From the NCBI GenBank assembly GCA_004009845.1, contig RMBW01000011.1:372001-436000 (forward strand): DNA of 64,000 bases. The letters run 5' to 3'. Positions within the stretch are counted from its first letter, which is position 1; the number at the start of each line of letters is the position of its first letter. Below the pieces are notes generated by a model. The model saw only the letters and a program-made list of their open reading frames with translations. It did no database searches and had not been told where the DNA came from. Below, piece after piece: positions 46,001 through 59,200 of the stretch. This stretch comes from Davidsoniella eucalypti (lineage: Eukaryota; Ascomycota; Sordariomycetes; Microascales; Ceratocystidaceae). The position numbers and the translations under genes were made by a program.

Positions 46001-46186
46001 ATTTGTAATTGCTTACTTCTTGTCTCTGCATGTAGCACAGGAGAACCGGACTCGATTTCTCCGTTTTGGTTCCCTTTGTTGATGAGGCAGACTCGAACTA
46101 TTCTCACCAACTTCTCCCCCAGATCCAGAACCTGAGCCAGATCCAACACTGCTAAACTTAATAGCAACTCCACCTGTAGCCGGCAT
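43040..46186 (-). CDS. Zn2Cys6 transcription factor with Gln-rich region
   Basis: Fungal binuclear-cluster regulator acting in the nucleus. Four exons on the minus strand: 46186-46017, 45840-45516, 45452-43233 and 43132-43040, giving 935 aa. The DNA-binding domain spans the first intron and is perfect: C50-x2-C53-x6-C60-x5-C66-x2-C69-x8-C78 (RFSCATCRDKK|LKCNRLQPCDQC). A coiled coil follows (LLDRIRELESYIETLKRRIV). Exon 3 holds the fungal-specific middle domain, e.g. EPAWLMFNQVSFYRNYERYH, HSGYHRD and EGEMRRRLWTVLTEIELL, then a Gln-rich segment (poly-Q of nine residues and more, nt 43600-43730). The last intron has donor GTACGT and a perfect TACTAAC branch point; reading through it would give an alternative C-terminus. 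Target genes are unknown; the convergent ABCC transporter is only a positional candidate. Confidence 0.92.
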
Positions 46187-49100
46187 ATTGGTTAATCCGT
46201 TTCTCGCTTGCTTATATCAGAACTCCAAAAGGGCGTAGGTATATCAGACATATAATGTAAAGCAGATGTGCCTGCAGGAAGCCGTTCGTTTGCACGTCTT
46301 CGGCAGGTGGCCGTAAATGGAAGCACAACCCAGAAACACACTTGTGCACTTTTATGATGAATCTATTTCTCCCAGTTTTTTTCTTATGTTTCGGAAGCGT
46401 GCCTTGCTGACAGACAGCCTCATCTATAAATTGACTCAGCTTCGGCTTAAAACACGATATCTCACAAAAAAAAATCCAAAAAATAGGCGCCAAGCAAGGA
46501 CGTCCAAGCTGTATCTGACAGATGGATGAGACGAAAGGCACAGATCGCTTTGTGGGTGCCCCAAAAAGGAAAAAAACAAAGATGCCAGTACTGTTGCTTC
46601 TTGAGCTTGATTGGTATGAGTGGTCGCACAGACGTTCCAAAGCATGAAATCACACCTCTGGCATCTCCTTCTATAGACGTACACACAAGTCCATGAGACA
46701 CAAGTCTATAAGGTTAATTTTGCTGTCTGTGTGGCGGAGCTGAAGGACTGCTAGAAGGTGCCTGCGTGACAATACCTAACGTCTTCAAAAAGCTAGACGT
46801 CTTCAAATAGCAACGGTAACCAAATCTCCAAAACGGGAAATGGGCAGAGAATCGGAAAGAAGAATCCAGATTGCCTGGAAAAGTAAATAGGTTTAAGGCT
46901 CAAAAGAAAGCAAGCTTACGGAAGCTGAAAAAAAACCCTATGGTTGGGTTTCGCCTGGATTCCTAACTGTGTCCAAGTTCTTGGGAATCTTGTCAACCAC
47001 TCCACCGGGATGAGTTTAATAAGTAGGCAGCACGCGGACAAACTACTACTACTTGACCCTTGGAGGAAATGTATGTATCCTTCCCTTTTCGTAGCCTTAT
47101 CTATAAGTATACACAAGGAACCGCCAAAAGAACACCATAAATTCACTGGTTTGAACTTAGGATCTAGAGCAGCTCTTTCTTCTTTTTCTTTGGTATAGAT
47201 ATTTCCAGGATGAGGGAGGTTTATGTATATGCGGGGTCTACTCGATTCGATTCGATTTGACGTACACGAACGAACAAGAGTCTGACAAAAAAGAGAGCCC
47301 GAATTATTTTTCCTGGGACGGATAGACTTGGTTCCTTGGCTAATTTAGGAGTTCTTTGACCTTTCTACCCGATAATAAGGAAAGGAAGTATCTAGAAGGC
47401 TCTGTCACGTTGTTCCTAAGTAGCTGTAAACGTGGTGTTCATTTTAGTGGCACTACTAGAGGCAAAAAAAAGACCAAAGGCCCAGGCAGGAAGAGAATCA
47501 GCTAAGCCCGTTCGCTTGCTAAGATATCTCAGCTCTAGTCCAGGTGCTACCGCCCGTGCAAGAGCTCTGGGCTGTCAGGTGAAACCCTCGAGATTGCCCA
47601 GCTTTGCAAGGCCCTTATTGATGAGGGAGGGTGTGCGTTTTGTCGAGAAAGACGAACGGGGGGAGTTCCCTAGAGGATGGAAAAAAAACAGAACGATGAA
47701 GTCCGGAGATAGACGGAGGTATAAGCACGCCAGCCAAAAAAAAATACAGCTGGGGGTAAGGGAAAAAAGATATATGCTAATATGATGATGAAGAACGACT
47801 AGCCGTTGGAAATAATAAGATAGAGAAGCAAAAGAATACTCGATTTGATAAGTGACGGTGCGATGATGATTTCTTAGAGGAACCTTCGCCGACTTGATAT
47901 CAAATAAAAGAAGAGAAAAGGTTCGATTGAGGGGAACGAAGAAAACTTGCTTTTCTTTGCTTTTCTTATTTTAATCTTTTATTTTTACTTCTCTCCGGAT
48001 TCCAGGACAAGCAAGAACCGATGGCAACACCTTCTTGATTTTCTGCACCTTCCTTTTCTTTTCGTCATTTATTCCTAGGGAAACCCTAATGCATTCTCGG
48101 TGGGTGTTTTTTTTTTCTTTGAGGTGAGGTTTTTTGTGGTCAAGGGTTATGCATAGAGACATAGGTTATTGCCACTCTTTTTACTTTTATCCAAGCGATT
48201 GTTTTGACGTTTTATGGAATCTACGGCCTGAGGACATCTTGCATGGAAAAAAAGACAAATACCAAGCATATTCACGTATACGATGAGAAAAGCCGATCTA
48301 CTAAATGGATAACTCGAAAAAGAGAAAATCTGTTGTGTAGAATGAGGGGAAACAACATACAATGTATACGTATCTGTATATTTTGCAGCTGTGATAAGTT
48401 GAGCCCTACTACTACTACTACTACTACTACTATTACTATCATCACATAGCTTTATATAGAAGAAATAAAAGAAAAAGAGAGTATAATCAAATTCCTATCT
48501 GGGCTATACTGGACGTTGACATGCTCCCACTTCCCCTCTTATACGACTCCGTTTTTATATGAAGTGGGAAAAATCGAGATATCAAAGCCTCTCATGCATA
48601 AATGCGTGTTGTTTTCTCTTCTGGAAGCTTGGCCTCCTACTTTTTCTCTTGTTTCTCTTCTCTTCTCTTCGGGGTATAGAGCCATAATATATATATGATT
48701 AGTCGTTGTATCGAGTACCATGTAAATATGTGAGCATGCATATACGTGGTCAAGACATGCATGATCTCACTTTTCTGTATCTTTTGTTACTCTCCTTGAA
48801 CTTTGGCTAGTTATATGTTTAACCTATTTATCTGTACACATACAGGTACCAAAAGAAGGCACCAACTAGGCAAAACCAAGAAAAAGATAGGTAGTAAGAA
48901 TCCCACTATATGCACATTTTTCTACCCACCGGTCTGCATACCGCTACAGTCTTGCAGCATCGAAAACAAAACAGACAACTATCAACAGATGTAAATCTGC
49001 ATGTACATATATGTACAGTGTATCGATGATACATCGTATGCAAGCTTTGAAATCCGCAATCGCAGTCTAGATCCGTCTACGATGAAACAACATGTCCAAA

Positions 49101-49981
49101 GAAGAGACATGGATTATTGAAAGGGAAAACATGTAGTTGTCTATATATCCCCAGTTAATATTGGCCCACTCGGTGCCGGGTACTCCGTTATACGAAAATA
49201 ACCAATATACTTGTAGTGTTACCAAGAGTTCTGGGATATACATGTTTTTTGTACATCATATCAGGGAATATTTGGTACGGCCAAGACTGGATATGATGGA
49301 TATGCCTACGTGAATATATACGCACTTGTCATTTCTAAGACAGCTTTCCTGCCTCTTTACCATCTTTTGGTCGAACAGTCCCTCTCCTCTTCTGTATATT
49401 TTTTGCCCTTCATGTTTCGGGCCACTAGCGTTGTGATGAGTAAAATGTGACATGTCTTGCCAAGTTTTTGGTTCCGAATCATAGTACACACATATACATA
49501 TGTATCTGTATGTGCATTGTTTATCTACAACTAGTAGTATAGTTACAACTATATATATCTATGTGCGTGTGTTGTGCCATCACGCGGCTTTTCATGCATG
49601 TTGCAAATCCGCGGATGCACACCAACGGCGTAAAGCAAAACAAGACAAAAATATCCCCAAAAAAAGATGATGATGTTCTGTCTGACAGGACACTTGAAAA
49701 ATAATTTAGGATTATACTATAAACAAAGGTCAAAATATGAACCGTTGTTTGCTTCAAAATCCAAAGCTTTACCCCCAAAAAGTGGCAGGTCAAGTTGGGA
49801 AAAAGTTACATATATTGCTTCTCCTCACTACATGTAATATTTGATCACATAATATACAACTACCTATATCTATGATCTATCATTAGGAAGGCTTTCTTAC
49901 TTCTACCGTTATTCTTATCCTCCTCCCTTTTGTCTTTCTCATTGTTTACCAATGAAAATATTGCTATTCTAGATATAACAT
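46187..49981. other. Upstream region of Zn2Cys6 gene, gene-poor
   Basis: No supported gene in 3.8 kb. AT-rich with purine and pyrimidine tracts, and a (ACT)n microsatellite at about 48406-48433. Confidence 0.45.
48406..48433. repeat. (ACT)n microsatellite
   Basis: About nine CTA/ACT units, followed by interrupted TATTACTATC. Confidence 0.85.
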
Positions 49982-50358
49982 GGAGAAGACGTCCCCATGG
50001 CGTAGGTAGTTGGTTCAAATCCAGCTACTACTGAAGTCCACCCTATGCTTATGGTAGTGCATCTGAGGGTTTGGGCAGCCTCTCCGCTCACGAAGTTCTG
50101 CAGAAGGTAGTCCTAAGAGGGTTTATAATACAAGGAGCTACAAAATGCTTGGAGGTTTAATGCGCAGGAATATTAACAAATGATCTGTATCTCAGTGGCC
50201 TGTCACTGTTGAGAAGTAGGCTGTCCTTAACCCTAAATTGTATACTAGTGTCAGTTCAGGGCTGAGCATTTTAGGATACCGGGTGCTACATACTTAGCTA
50301 TTAAAGCTCCATTTCCACCTTGATAAAAATGAATTATATAACAACACGGAGAAGACGA
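49982..50358 (+). mobile_element. tRNA-related SINE-like element, copy B, with 10-bp target duplication
   Basis: GGAGAAGACG occurs at 49982-49991 and 50349-50358. Just inside the left repeat lies a perfect tRNA T-arm: GTTGG, loop TTCAAAT, CCAGC (50009-50025), containing the pol III B-box GGTTCAAATCC (50012-50022). No A-box fits between it and the insertion edge, so the copy is probably truncated at the 5' end. The body from ATAATACAAGGAGCTACAAA to AAGCTCCATTTCCACCTT matches the copy at 10424-10679. It ends in ATAAAAATGAATTATATAA. Size about 357 bp between duplications. Confidence 0.7.
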
Positions 50359-51681
50359 AAATGCATGTTGAAACAATGTTTCAGCACTGATATCATGTCC
50401 CGCCTAGATAAGCTTGATTTTCATTCATTCATTGTAAACACGTGGAACAATTATCCGCCGTAGCCGCCAATATCCAAGCTGTCTATATCTATATTTATAT
50501 CGACTATTGAAAAACACAGTGTCTAAAACAAATCTCGAAAATCAACCAATATTCCACTCCATAAACGAGAAAAAGACTTGAAATTGGAAATACGATAGCA
50601 CAATGCTTTATATTTTTGTAGAAGTGAATCAAAAATCAAATTAACTACCAGTAAACGCTCAAAGCCACAACAATTTAACAAAAAAAGAATACAACAGAAA
50701 ACAATACAGTAAAAAAAACATACATAGTGTAAGAGCTAGAAAAGCAAGATATTACCTAGAAAAAGAAGAAATAAATAACTTTGCAAATGCGATTTCCATC
50801 CCGTTCAAATATGAACTATATAAAAAAAGTAAAAAACCTATATCCAAACATCCGAGAGACTGTTTTTATTTTATTTCGTACAGATCAACAGCATCCTTTT
50901 TGACATATTGTCTCATATTCTAAATGAAAATAGATTATAATACCATATTCATTGAAAATTGAGTACAGAATAAAACTAAAACTAAGAAAGAGAAGGAAGA
51001 AAAGGGGATAAAATAACGTAAGCGGTTGGTATCACAATAAACATGTCCAGACCAAGTGATAAGGTAGCAGAGCAAAAGAGAAGCAGAAGAAGAAAAAATA
51101 AGAAAAAAACGACAGGCATTCCTCCATTGTGGTATCATATTGATCCAACCAACACTAGTCAAAACAGCCGGTATATCTCATCGGTCTGTGAAGTAAATAG
51201 TACTTTTTGCAAAAAAATCAAGTACTAATGGTTTATAGAGGAATAGTAGTCGTGATCGTAGCTTTCATAACATCGTGGCGTGAACAGAAAAGCAAAAACA
51301 ACCCATTTGGGAAGGGGAAGGGGAAAATTTCATTGTTAAGTCAGTCATATATGACTTGACAAAGACCTCGTTCCCTCAAAAAAAGAAAGCAAAAAGAATA
51401 TAGTCGGGGGAATCATGCACTGTACTGTGAAACAACAAAGTAATGCAATCGTGCAAAGAAAAGAGACGGTATTAGCCATCAAGATTCAACAAAGGAATAA
51501 GCAATGCGAAAATAAAGAGACAAAATCCAGGTACGCAGTAACCCTAGGAAATTCGTGCTGCTACATATGCCATAGCGATGACAAGGTAGCAGTGATAGTA
51601 GTAGTAGTAGTAGTAGTGAATAGGTAGGTTATTGGTGATACCGACAACCGTGAGTAGATTCACGCAGAAATATTCCGCTGT
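50359..51681. other. Gene-poor region 3' of C2H2 gene
   Basis: Very A-rich, no supported gene; a (GTA)n microsatellite at about 51595-51617. Confidence 0.4.
51595..51617. repeat. (GTA)n microsatellite
   Basis: About seven TAG/GTA units close to the 3' end of the C2H2 gene. Confidence 0.8.
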
Positions 51682-53501
51682 CTACATGCGGACCCGTGGC
51701 TCAAGTAGAGCTAAACCCTTGGAAGAGTTCCCGCGAATTTCTGCCTCGTTGTAGTTCAAACTGGGCAGAGTTATCGGGGTCGACGAACGTTCAGGAATCG
51801 CCGTGTTCCATGATTGAGAGCGAATGTGACCACCGCGGGACGATGCTAGGCTGCTAATCCCTATGGGCATGCGGTGCGAGGAGTGCATGCTAGGTGAGAG
51901 GCCAGATACTCTCTCACGGGGTAGAAGGCCGGATCCGAAATCAAAGCTAGAGACACTAGCTCTATCACGAGCATAGTCTCTGTGGACGTTGGCAGTGGGT
52001 GACGCAACTGGGGAGTGGTAGTACTCGTCGTTAGGAGTAACTGGCGACTGCGAGTTGGTACCGCTGTTTGCGTTGTTACCAGCACTAGCATTGCTAACGC
52101 TGTGAGAACGGACTCGGGCAAGCTCTTCCTGGAGGTTAAAATAGGGTTGGTTGGCAAGACGTAAATCGCGCGCAGATTGTGTGGGGCGCCGTGGGGAGTG
52201 CTCGTTGATACGAGGTCCTGGCGCGAGGGAGATGGCTCCATGGGATTGTCCACGGGCATGCCCTTTGTGGCGAGTGGGCTGGTTAGACCAGTTCGAAGAG
52301 CTAGACGGTGCCGGGGGTGGTTGCCCTTGTCCGAACGGAGCGGCGCTGTGTAAGTGAGATGGCCGGCGCAGCCGGTCCATGTTTTCACGTGGGTGAGACA
52401 CAACGGGCCTGGATATCTCGGCAGGCGTCATCAAGCTTCTAGAGCGGTTATGTCCGTGGCCGTTGACATGATTGGGTCCGTGACTGGGAATCGGTTGCAT
52501 TTCAGGGTACACGCGGTCAGCTTGAGGGCTAGGCATAAAGCCGTGTTGATGTGGCATGTGCGGGGCATGCTGCTGGGGTCCATAAGAAGACGCATGCGGC
52601 ATGCCACGCGGTGGCCCCTGTATCCAGTTACCCGAGTGCGGGCCAGCAGGGTGTTGCTGGTAAGCCTCTGGGATAGGTCCAACAGCACCACTGCTAGGCA
52701 AAGTGTTGAAGGAATTGATATATGGAGGTTGGCCGTAGTTGACAGGCGTCGAGAGCGATCTAGAATGTCCCATATTCGTTACGACTGAAGGCGGGCCGGG
52801 CACGGGGTGTTGTGAAATCGATGCACGCTTGTTGCGCGATGTGCTTTGGCGATGACCACGGCCACCTTGAGCGGCTAGGGAATCGGGGGGGATCGTCTCG
52901 TTTGCGTGAACAGTTTGTGCGTGCTGTCTGAGGTTGTCTAGACGAGTGAAGGATCTGTTGCAGTGGCAAGTGAAGGGCCGTTCTCCGGTGTGTCGACTAT
53001 AAAGCTAGGTTAGACTCAGATGTCACGTTTGACATTTCTGATCGTAGTGACGTACCGGATATGACGTGATAGATGCTCGCTTCTGGTAAAAGAGAGATTG
53101 CACGGCGGGTAGTCTTTGCAGTAGAATTTGTGAGGCCGCTTCTTGCCCTTTTTGCGCTTGCCTTCGGTCTCGCTATGTTCGGAGTCGCTACCGTCCTCGT
53201 CCCCGGAGCGTGCGTTACCGTCATGATTAGAGCCATTTTGATTGCTAATATCGATCGGGGTCGCAGTGATTCCAGCGGCTGGACTTTGCGTCGAGCTTTG
53301 ACTAGACGGCTGGCCGGATGTGTTTATCATGCTGAGGGTGGTAGCTGCTTCCGAGGTCATAGGCGTGACGGGTCTCATAGGTAGAGTCTGGGCTGGAGGC
53401 ATGCGTTGGTAGGACTGGTTTTGTTGAGGAGCACCATACATCACAGGATTACTGTGTGTGTTGTTGTGGAGGTTGCTGTGATGGGACATAGCCACTGACA
53501 T
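51682..53501 (-). CDS. C2H2 zinc-finger transcription factor
   Basis: Probable DNA-binding regulator. Two exons on the minus strand: 53501-53056 and 52996-51682 (phase 2; donor GTACGT, acceptor TTATAG), giving 586 aa. The N-terminus is Ser/Thr/Gln-rich; an acidic stretch (DEDGSDSEHSETEG) and a basic KRKKGKKR likely serve as activation region and nuclear signal. Finger 1 is C128-x5-C134-x12-H147-x3-H151 (YPPCNLSFTRSEHLSRHIRR). Finger 2 is C159-x1-C161-x12-H174-x4-H179 (CHCNRSFTRLDNLRQHAQTV). The intron falls between the fingers and HTGERPF links them. This pair is characteristic of a fungal family that also has a CHC second finger. The long C-terminus is Pro/Ser/His-rich without a known fold. 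A gene-free stretch of over 10 kb precedes it, suggesting a long promoter or leader. Confidence 0.92.
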
Positions 53502-55207
53502 TGGGTATGACTTCAGGACGTGGCCTTGTAACTTGATGGTGAAATAGTGCTAGTGGAATACCCGTAGTAGGTATATTGTCTTTGATGTCTGCGCGAGGCA
53601 AGGCAAGCGAGGGCGACTAGGTGCAAGTTTCAAATCGACAAAACAAGAACAAATACGATTTCGTTTCTTGTACAGCAAAACGCGGAAGACGGAGGCTCCA
53701 AAAGTGGAACAAGCTCTAGTAAAATCACAGAGATAGATATATATCACCTAGATATACAGAATACAAACTCCACAGGAGGTGTGTCTTTAACAATGTATGC
53801 AGGGCCCAACTGAATGAAGTATAACTCAGTAGCTATAACCAGTCTGCCTTTCTTTTTTTCAGCCAACTAACTGGCTTCAATCTTGTTCCTGGCAGGTGTA
53901 TCGCTTCCAGAGAAAGATGTGGTGCGAACTTGGGAGACCTTTGTACTGACGAGTAGCACAGAAACGATTGTTCGGTGTGTTTGTTCAAGCACGGGACCTT
54001 GCTTGAAGGTAGGCGTAAAGCAGGCGCAACTAATAGAGTGAATTTGTCCCCAAGTGTCTCAGAAATTCGGCAGAAAAGCGATGGCAGTGTTTCTGTGATG
54101 CAGGAGCAACAATTAGGCACAGGATGGGGACAGGCCAGCTATAGATCAAATGGTATAACGGCCTTTGACCCAGACACTCGAATTGTGAGCGTCTAACAAC
54201 TGGATAATTGCAATCTTCAGTTCGTCCGGGGCAGGGCTTATTGTCGGGGGCGTTAAGGCGACAAATTAAGATCGGAGCAGAAAGTGGTATGTTCTTGTAC
54301 GGTCTACCGGCATGCAGTTGTAAAAGGGCGGCGGCAGCACTTTGTAATCTCTTGACGAGTCGTTATGGACGAGCAGTTGGAGGCGCAGTTGTCGTGTATT
54401 ATAGATGCGAAGATAAGTGCTGGTCTGGGCCAAAAGCACGATACAAAAAAGAATGTACGATGAAAGGTTCAATCGAGGAGAGGAAGTCACCGTATGAAAG
54501 TTGACGCAGCGAAGAGAGTGTTTGAGTGTTTTTTTACTGCGCGCCTGAAAGGGTTTATTAGGTCCAAAGGCACAACAAAGGGGGGTTAGGTTCTTTGGAG
54601 TGCAAAGGTATAAGCGGTTCGGGAGGTAGCACTGCTATTGGTTTTCTAGTTTTCGGGTGGCTCAGAAATAGAGGGTGAGGTTCAGTTTAGGCGGAAGGGC
54701 GCAAGTGATTGTTCGTCAAAGTCAAGAAAGTGGACTATTACGTGTTCGGCCTCCCTCACAGTGAATGGCGAGTACTCAAGGTGCTGGAAGTGGTAGATAG
54801 GGGAGTTGCTAAGGGAGCAAGCAGGTAGAGCAAGTCGATATAGAAGAAGATCGGTAGATCAGCAAGTTGCAGAAGAGAAAGAGAGAGAAAAAAAAAAAAA
54901 AGAGAAGCAAGAAGTGGAGGAACAAAACGAGCCAAAGCTTGGGACTGATGATGGTAATGAAAGAAGAAAGAATAAAACGAATATATAAACGAATGGGAAA
55001 ATAGAGAAAACGAGAAGAAAAACAGTGCAGAAGCAGAAGCAAGAAGCAGCAGGTAGAAGTAGTGGTGTACAGATACTAGCTAAGGTACGCCAAAGCCAAA
55101 GCGACTAGAAAGGAACAAGGAACAAGGATTTAGTCAAGGTCCAGGACGAGGCATTCAGGGTTTCGAAGCTGGGGGCTTGAACCAAGACACAAAAAGAGAC
55201 CAAAATA

Positions 55208-55270
55208 TACTTGATATGCCCATAAGATAAATGAATTAAAAAAAAAAAATAAAAAAAATTACTTGATATG
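55208..55270 (+). mobile_element. Micro-retroposon: short A-tailed repeat, copy 5, with 11-bp target duplication
   Basis: TACTTGATATG is found at 55208-55218 and 55260-55270. The 41-bp insert is CCCATAAGATAAATGAATTA followed by an A-rich tail. It is the shortest copy of the family, keeping only the last 20 bases before the tail. Confidence 0.85.
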
Positions 55271-56213
55271 TGCCTGCAATTTATAGTTAGTTGTAGGTAT
55301 AATTAGAGAGGTAAGTTCTAGCGCTGTTCGATCCCAGCTCAGAGCCAAACCAAACCAAACCAAACCCAAAACTCAAAACACAGGATGGAACAACAGAGCC
55401 AGACTACAGATGCGCAGGCTAGCTTCTACAGTACTTGTGTATTTGTCTGTATTTCCTGACCGCTGCGCTGTTTGTCTCGAGACAGGCTGTCGACAACGAA
55501 GTGAAGACTTCAAGGAAGCTGAGCCGAAGGTGATGACGGCAGCAGTTTGCTCTAGTTTCAGGAACAATGGCCTCGAGGCGAGTCTGAATTGTGAGTGGTT
55601 CTGGGTTGGTGTGGACGATCAGTGGTGGTAGGGCCACTACGAGAGTAACAATATTCAGTGGAAAAAAACAGAGAAGGCAGAGTCTAAAGAGAAGAGTCAG
55701 TCACGGTGGCTGATCATTGATCTGGGCGGTCCAGGGTCTTGTAGCGAGCGAAGCTGTGCCACTACCAATGGTGGTAATAGGATGGAACGGATTGCAGTAG
55801 TGGGTGGTCAACTGCAAAAGCAGCCGCAATAATCGAAGTCAACGACGTCACCATATGCCTTATCGTTATGCGGGAATTGACAAGATAAGGAAAGCCGACC
55901 AAAGTACAGCAGCGGGCAAGGGAAACGTACCTAACAGCCAGCAAAGTCCTGATGTCGACAAAAATCCAAAGCGAGAAGAATAATCGAATGGCGTTCGTTC
56001 GGTAGGAGTTCTTGGGCAATGTAGATCTATAGGGTGTGTTCATTTGTCAGAAGGGAAACACATCGAATTGATCATCGAGAGAGAAAATAGTCTGTTTTTT
56101 TTTCTTGTTTTTTTGTGTAGGTGCCATCCAGGCCGGGCGAACCAAAACAAACAAATAGCATGGGCCAACAGGGCAGAACAGGCATAATGGTCAGTAAAAT
56201 ATAAAATCAATAG

Positions 56214-56262
56214 CAGAGCAGAGCAGAGCAGTAGCGCATGCAGATGCAGATGCAGATGCAGA
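56214..56262. repeat. Short tandem repeats (AGAGC)n and (GCAGAT)n
   Basis: CAGAGCAGAGCAGAGCAG is followed within a few bases by ATGCAGATGCAGATGCAGAT. Confidence 0.8.
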
Positions 56263-59200
56263 GCCAATAACGACACGGCAAGGTATCAGCAGCGTCGCTG
56301 GCGTTCTGTCTCTGGGATCTCTCTCGTCAGGTCGTCCTGGCTTTCTAGGATGGGTGGATGTGATGCTCCCGGGGTCTCCTCTTAAGCGTTGCATTTAGAC
56401 GGGCTGGGTTTGTTCTAGCCTGGCTGACCTACCAGCAGACAGAAAAACAAAAACAAAAACAAAAAACACAAGCGATCAACAGTGGTGCCTGCCTGCAACC
56501 TATCTATCACTGCAGAGCTTACTGCTTTGCATCTTAGATACCGCATCATTCCGCGGCAAAGTCGAGTCGCCAGCCATAGAGGCAGCAGATAAGCCAGCCG
56601 ATGAACGTCTGAAGAAAACACAATGCGGTTTGTTTACATGTAGCGCCTCCACTGCCAGCGAACTAGCGGGCAAGAAAGACAAAAGAGGCGCAGGATTTTG
56701 GTGAGAAAGCAAGGCCTGTGCAATTCTTTTCTTTTTTCTTTTTGCTTTTGCTTGTGCTTTGCTATGCTTTGGAAGCGGATGCAGGTCCAGCCACGAAACG
56801 AGACAGTAGGCAGGACGACTTACTGGGATTAAAACGATGGAGAAAACAGGGAAGTAGACATAATTGCCAGCCCGTGGACTTTCGTTGTATAAAAGCAAAT
56901 GTGTACAAAATATCGCCGTGTGCTGTAGATGGCGACGAAGAAAGATTTTGCAGTCTGCGGATTGAGTTCTTACTAGGCTCGATGAAGATAAATCAAGGCT
57001 TTTTACAAGCGGAAAAAAGCCCTATTAGCATCCGTGGCAAGAAAGCTGTAGCTCTCCGCGAACCAATTACCAGCTACCTTGATTGTGGCTCGAATCTTCG
57101 CCAGGTACCCGCTGGGCCAGCACATCCGCCACCAAAACCAAGGTACCTTTGGCTGAAATATTGCTGCCATGCTACTTTTGACTGCTGGTACCTGAGCTTC
57201 TTCAGCACTAAGGCTGATGCTATAGGCTATGCCTGTTTCTTTATAGCGCAAGACAGCTTGTGTCTAGTTGGTTTTTAGCAGTGCCACTGGAAATAGCCAG
57301 ACGAAGCCGGCAGTCCAAAAGTATACAGCCACTTTCCTGCGGATTTGCTTTGCTCTCAATATTGAATTCAATTCTTCAAGAAACCCATCGTTTCCATTTC
57401 AAAATCATCCAGGACTTGATTCGTTGTCGCTCCATCGTCAAAGCGCCGTTGCATTCGAGAACAAAATGCCCCAGGCTTTTTTCTTTTTCTTTTCTTGTTC
57501 TTTTTCTTCCCCATGCGAAACTTCGGCCAGCCGCTGAAGCACAAACAAGGAGATGATCGGAGACATGGGGGAGGCTTCCCTCGAAACGCCGGGAAAATCT
57601 GATACTAGGCTAGCTAAGCTTAGGCCAAGCCAGTAGCCCAGTTTGCAGTTTGCAGTTTTCTTGGCTAACGACTGTTACTATTTCCAGCCCGTTTGGTCGT
57701 ATATCAACAATTCGACTCGAAGATACCCCATGTTTACCAGCATAGCACCACTACGAAAACAACGACCAATATTCAGACGGCTTGTTCAGACTAGGCTCCG
57801 CGACAACCGCCACGCAGACTCTCGCCAGAAAGAAACTAAAGAAAGATTCTGACACTTCTTCTATTTCAGATCCATCCATTGCTGGCTGAGGTACCAAACC
57901 CGGCCCAGCCTTCTCAGTTTTGCCCAATCAGGCTAGGTGGTCAGGACAAGAAATGAGCTTGCCAGCTAGTCCACCACAAGCTGAGACGAAGATGAAGAGC
58001 CTGGCCTGAAATGGCCTAAAAACGGCCCATGGGTGTCGATGAACGACGGCTCCGCTGATTTCTTTCCCTGAATAGCGATCTTCGTCAACCAATTTAGCGA
58101 ATCATGTCCACTCTCGCTACTCAGCAAGCACAGATATGTATGTAGTACGGCCGCTCTTAAGAGCCATTGAATAGCAGTATTGTAGTATACAGATATGTAT
58201 CTACGTACATGCATATTTACACTACTTTATCCGCTGAGCACAGGCTCAACCTCCGTCAATCATATTATTACTCTCGGTTTTGTTTTCTCGCCTTGTTACA
58301 GCTAACAACGGTCCTTGAGTACACTATAACTACAAAATACATACAACGAATGTGTATGTTGTATTCTCTTCATCTCTTCATGCTAACTCACATGAGCAAG
58401 CAGCTAACAATAAGTCCTTTGATTCCATCGGCTTTTTCTTTTTTTTTTTTTTTTTTTACCTGTCTTGTCTCTCGCCCAAGCCCTGACGGACGGCCCTCTC
58501 ATTCCCTTCAGGAACGATACGCATTACGACAAGTAATAGTTCTATAACGGGCACAGGCCCAGGCACCATTGTTTTGTAGTAACAAGTTGGTGGTAACCGT
58601 TTTTTTAAATCTTCCCAAGGACCGCCGGTCTCAGCGACAGGCCCCCTCCCCTCAACCTAGATAGATGTGGTATGCCATTCAATGCACTGCAATCCCAATA
58701 GTCTCTCTCTCTTTTTCCAACTCACGGGATCTTGTTGGTTTAGTCTCTACCATTCGTCGTCGCTTGGCTGTTGAGCTGCAGGCAATCTTCCAGCGCTAGG
58801 GCTCTGACCACCTTGAATCATACCCACCCATACGCACGCACACACATGCATATACATGTATGTACATATGTACACCAAAGATGGATGCTACGTGCTACTT
58901 CTTCTCTACTGGGCATGGCAGCGCTACCTTGATAACTACATACACCTGTTCTGGCTAGTGTCACAGAGATGTCTTTTTGTCGCTACGCCTATGCAATTTG
59001 CGATGTGTAGGATGTCTTGTATGTGTGTGTTCATATGCGACCCAGCATACCGCAAATCCAATGTACAAGTCCGTGTTATCACATTACTAAATACCAACGT
59101 ATATTCGTGTATTATCTCTTTCTCCTTTCCCTGAATCTTACATGTAAGGTACGCCACTCTCGAGCATGAGACAACGCCAACGCATAATAGATACACATAC

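Noticed and set aside
56718..57278. 186-codon open frame with a hydrophobic N-terminus resembling a signal peptide
   Set aside because: It begins at GTG rather than ATG, the hydrophobic part comes from a T-rich tract, and there is no domain, splice support or codon pattern like the real genes.
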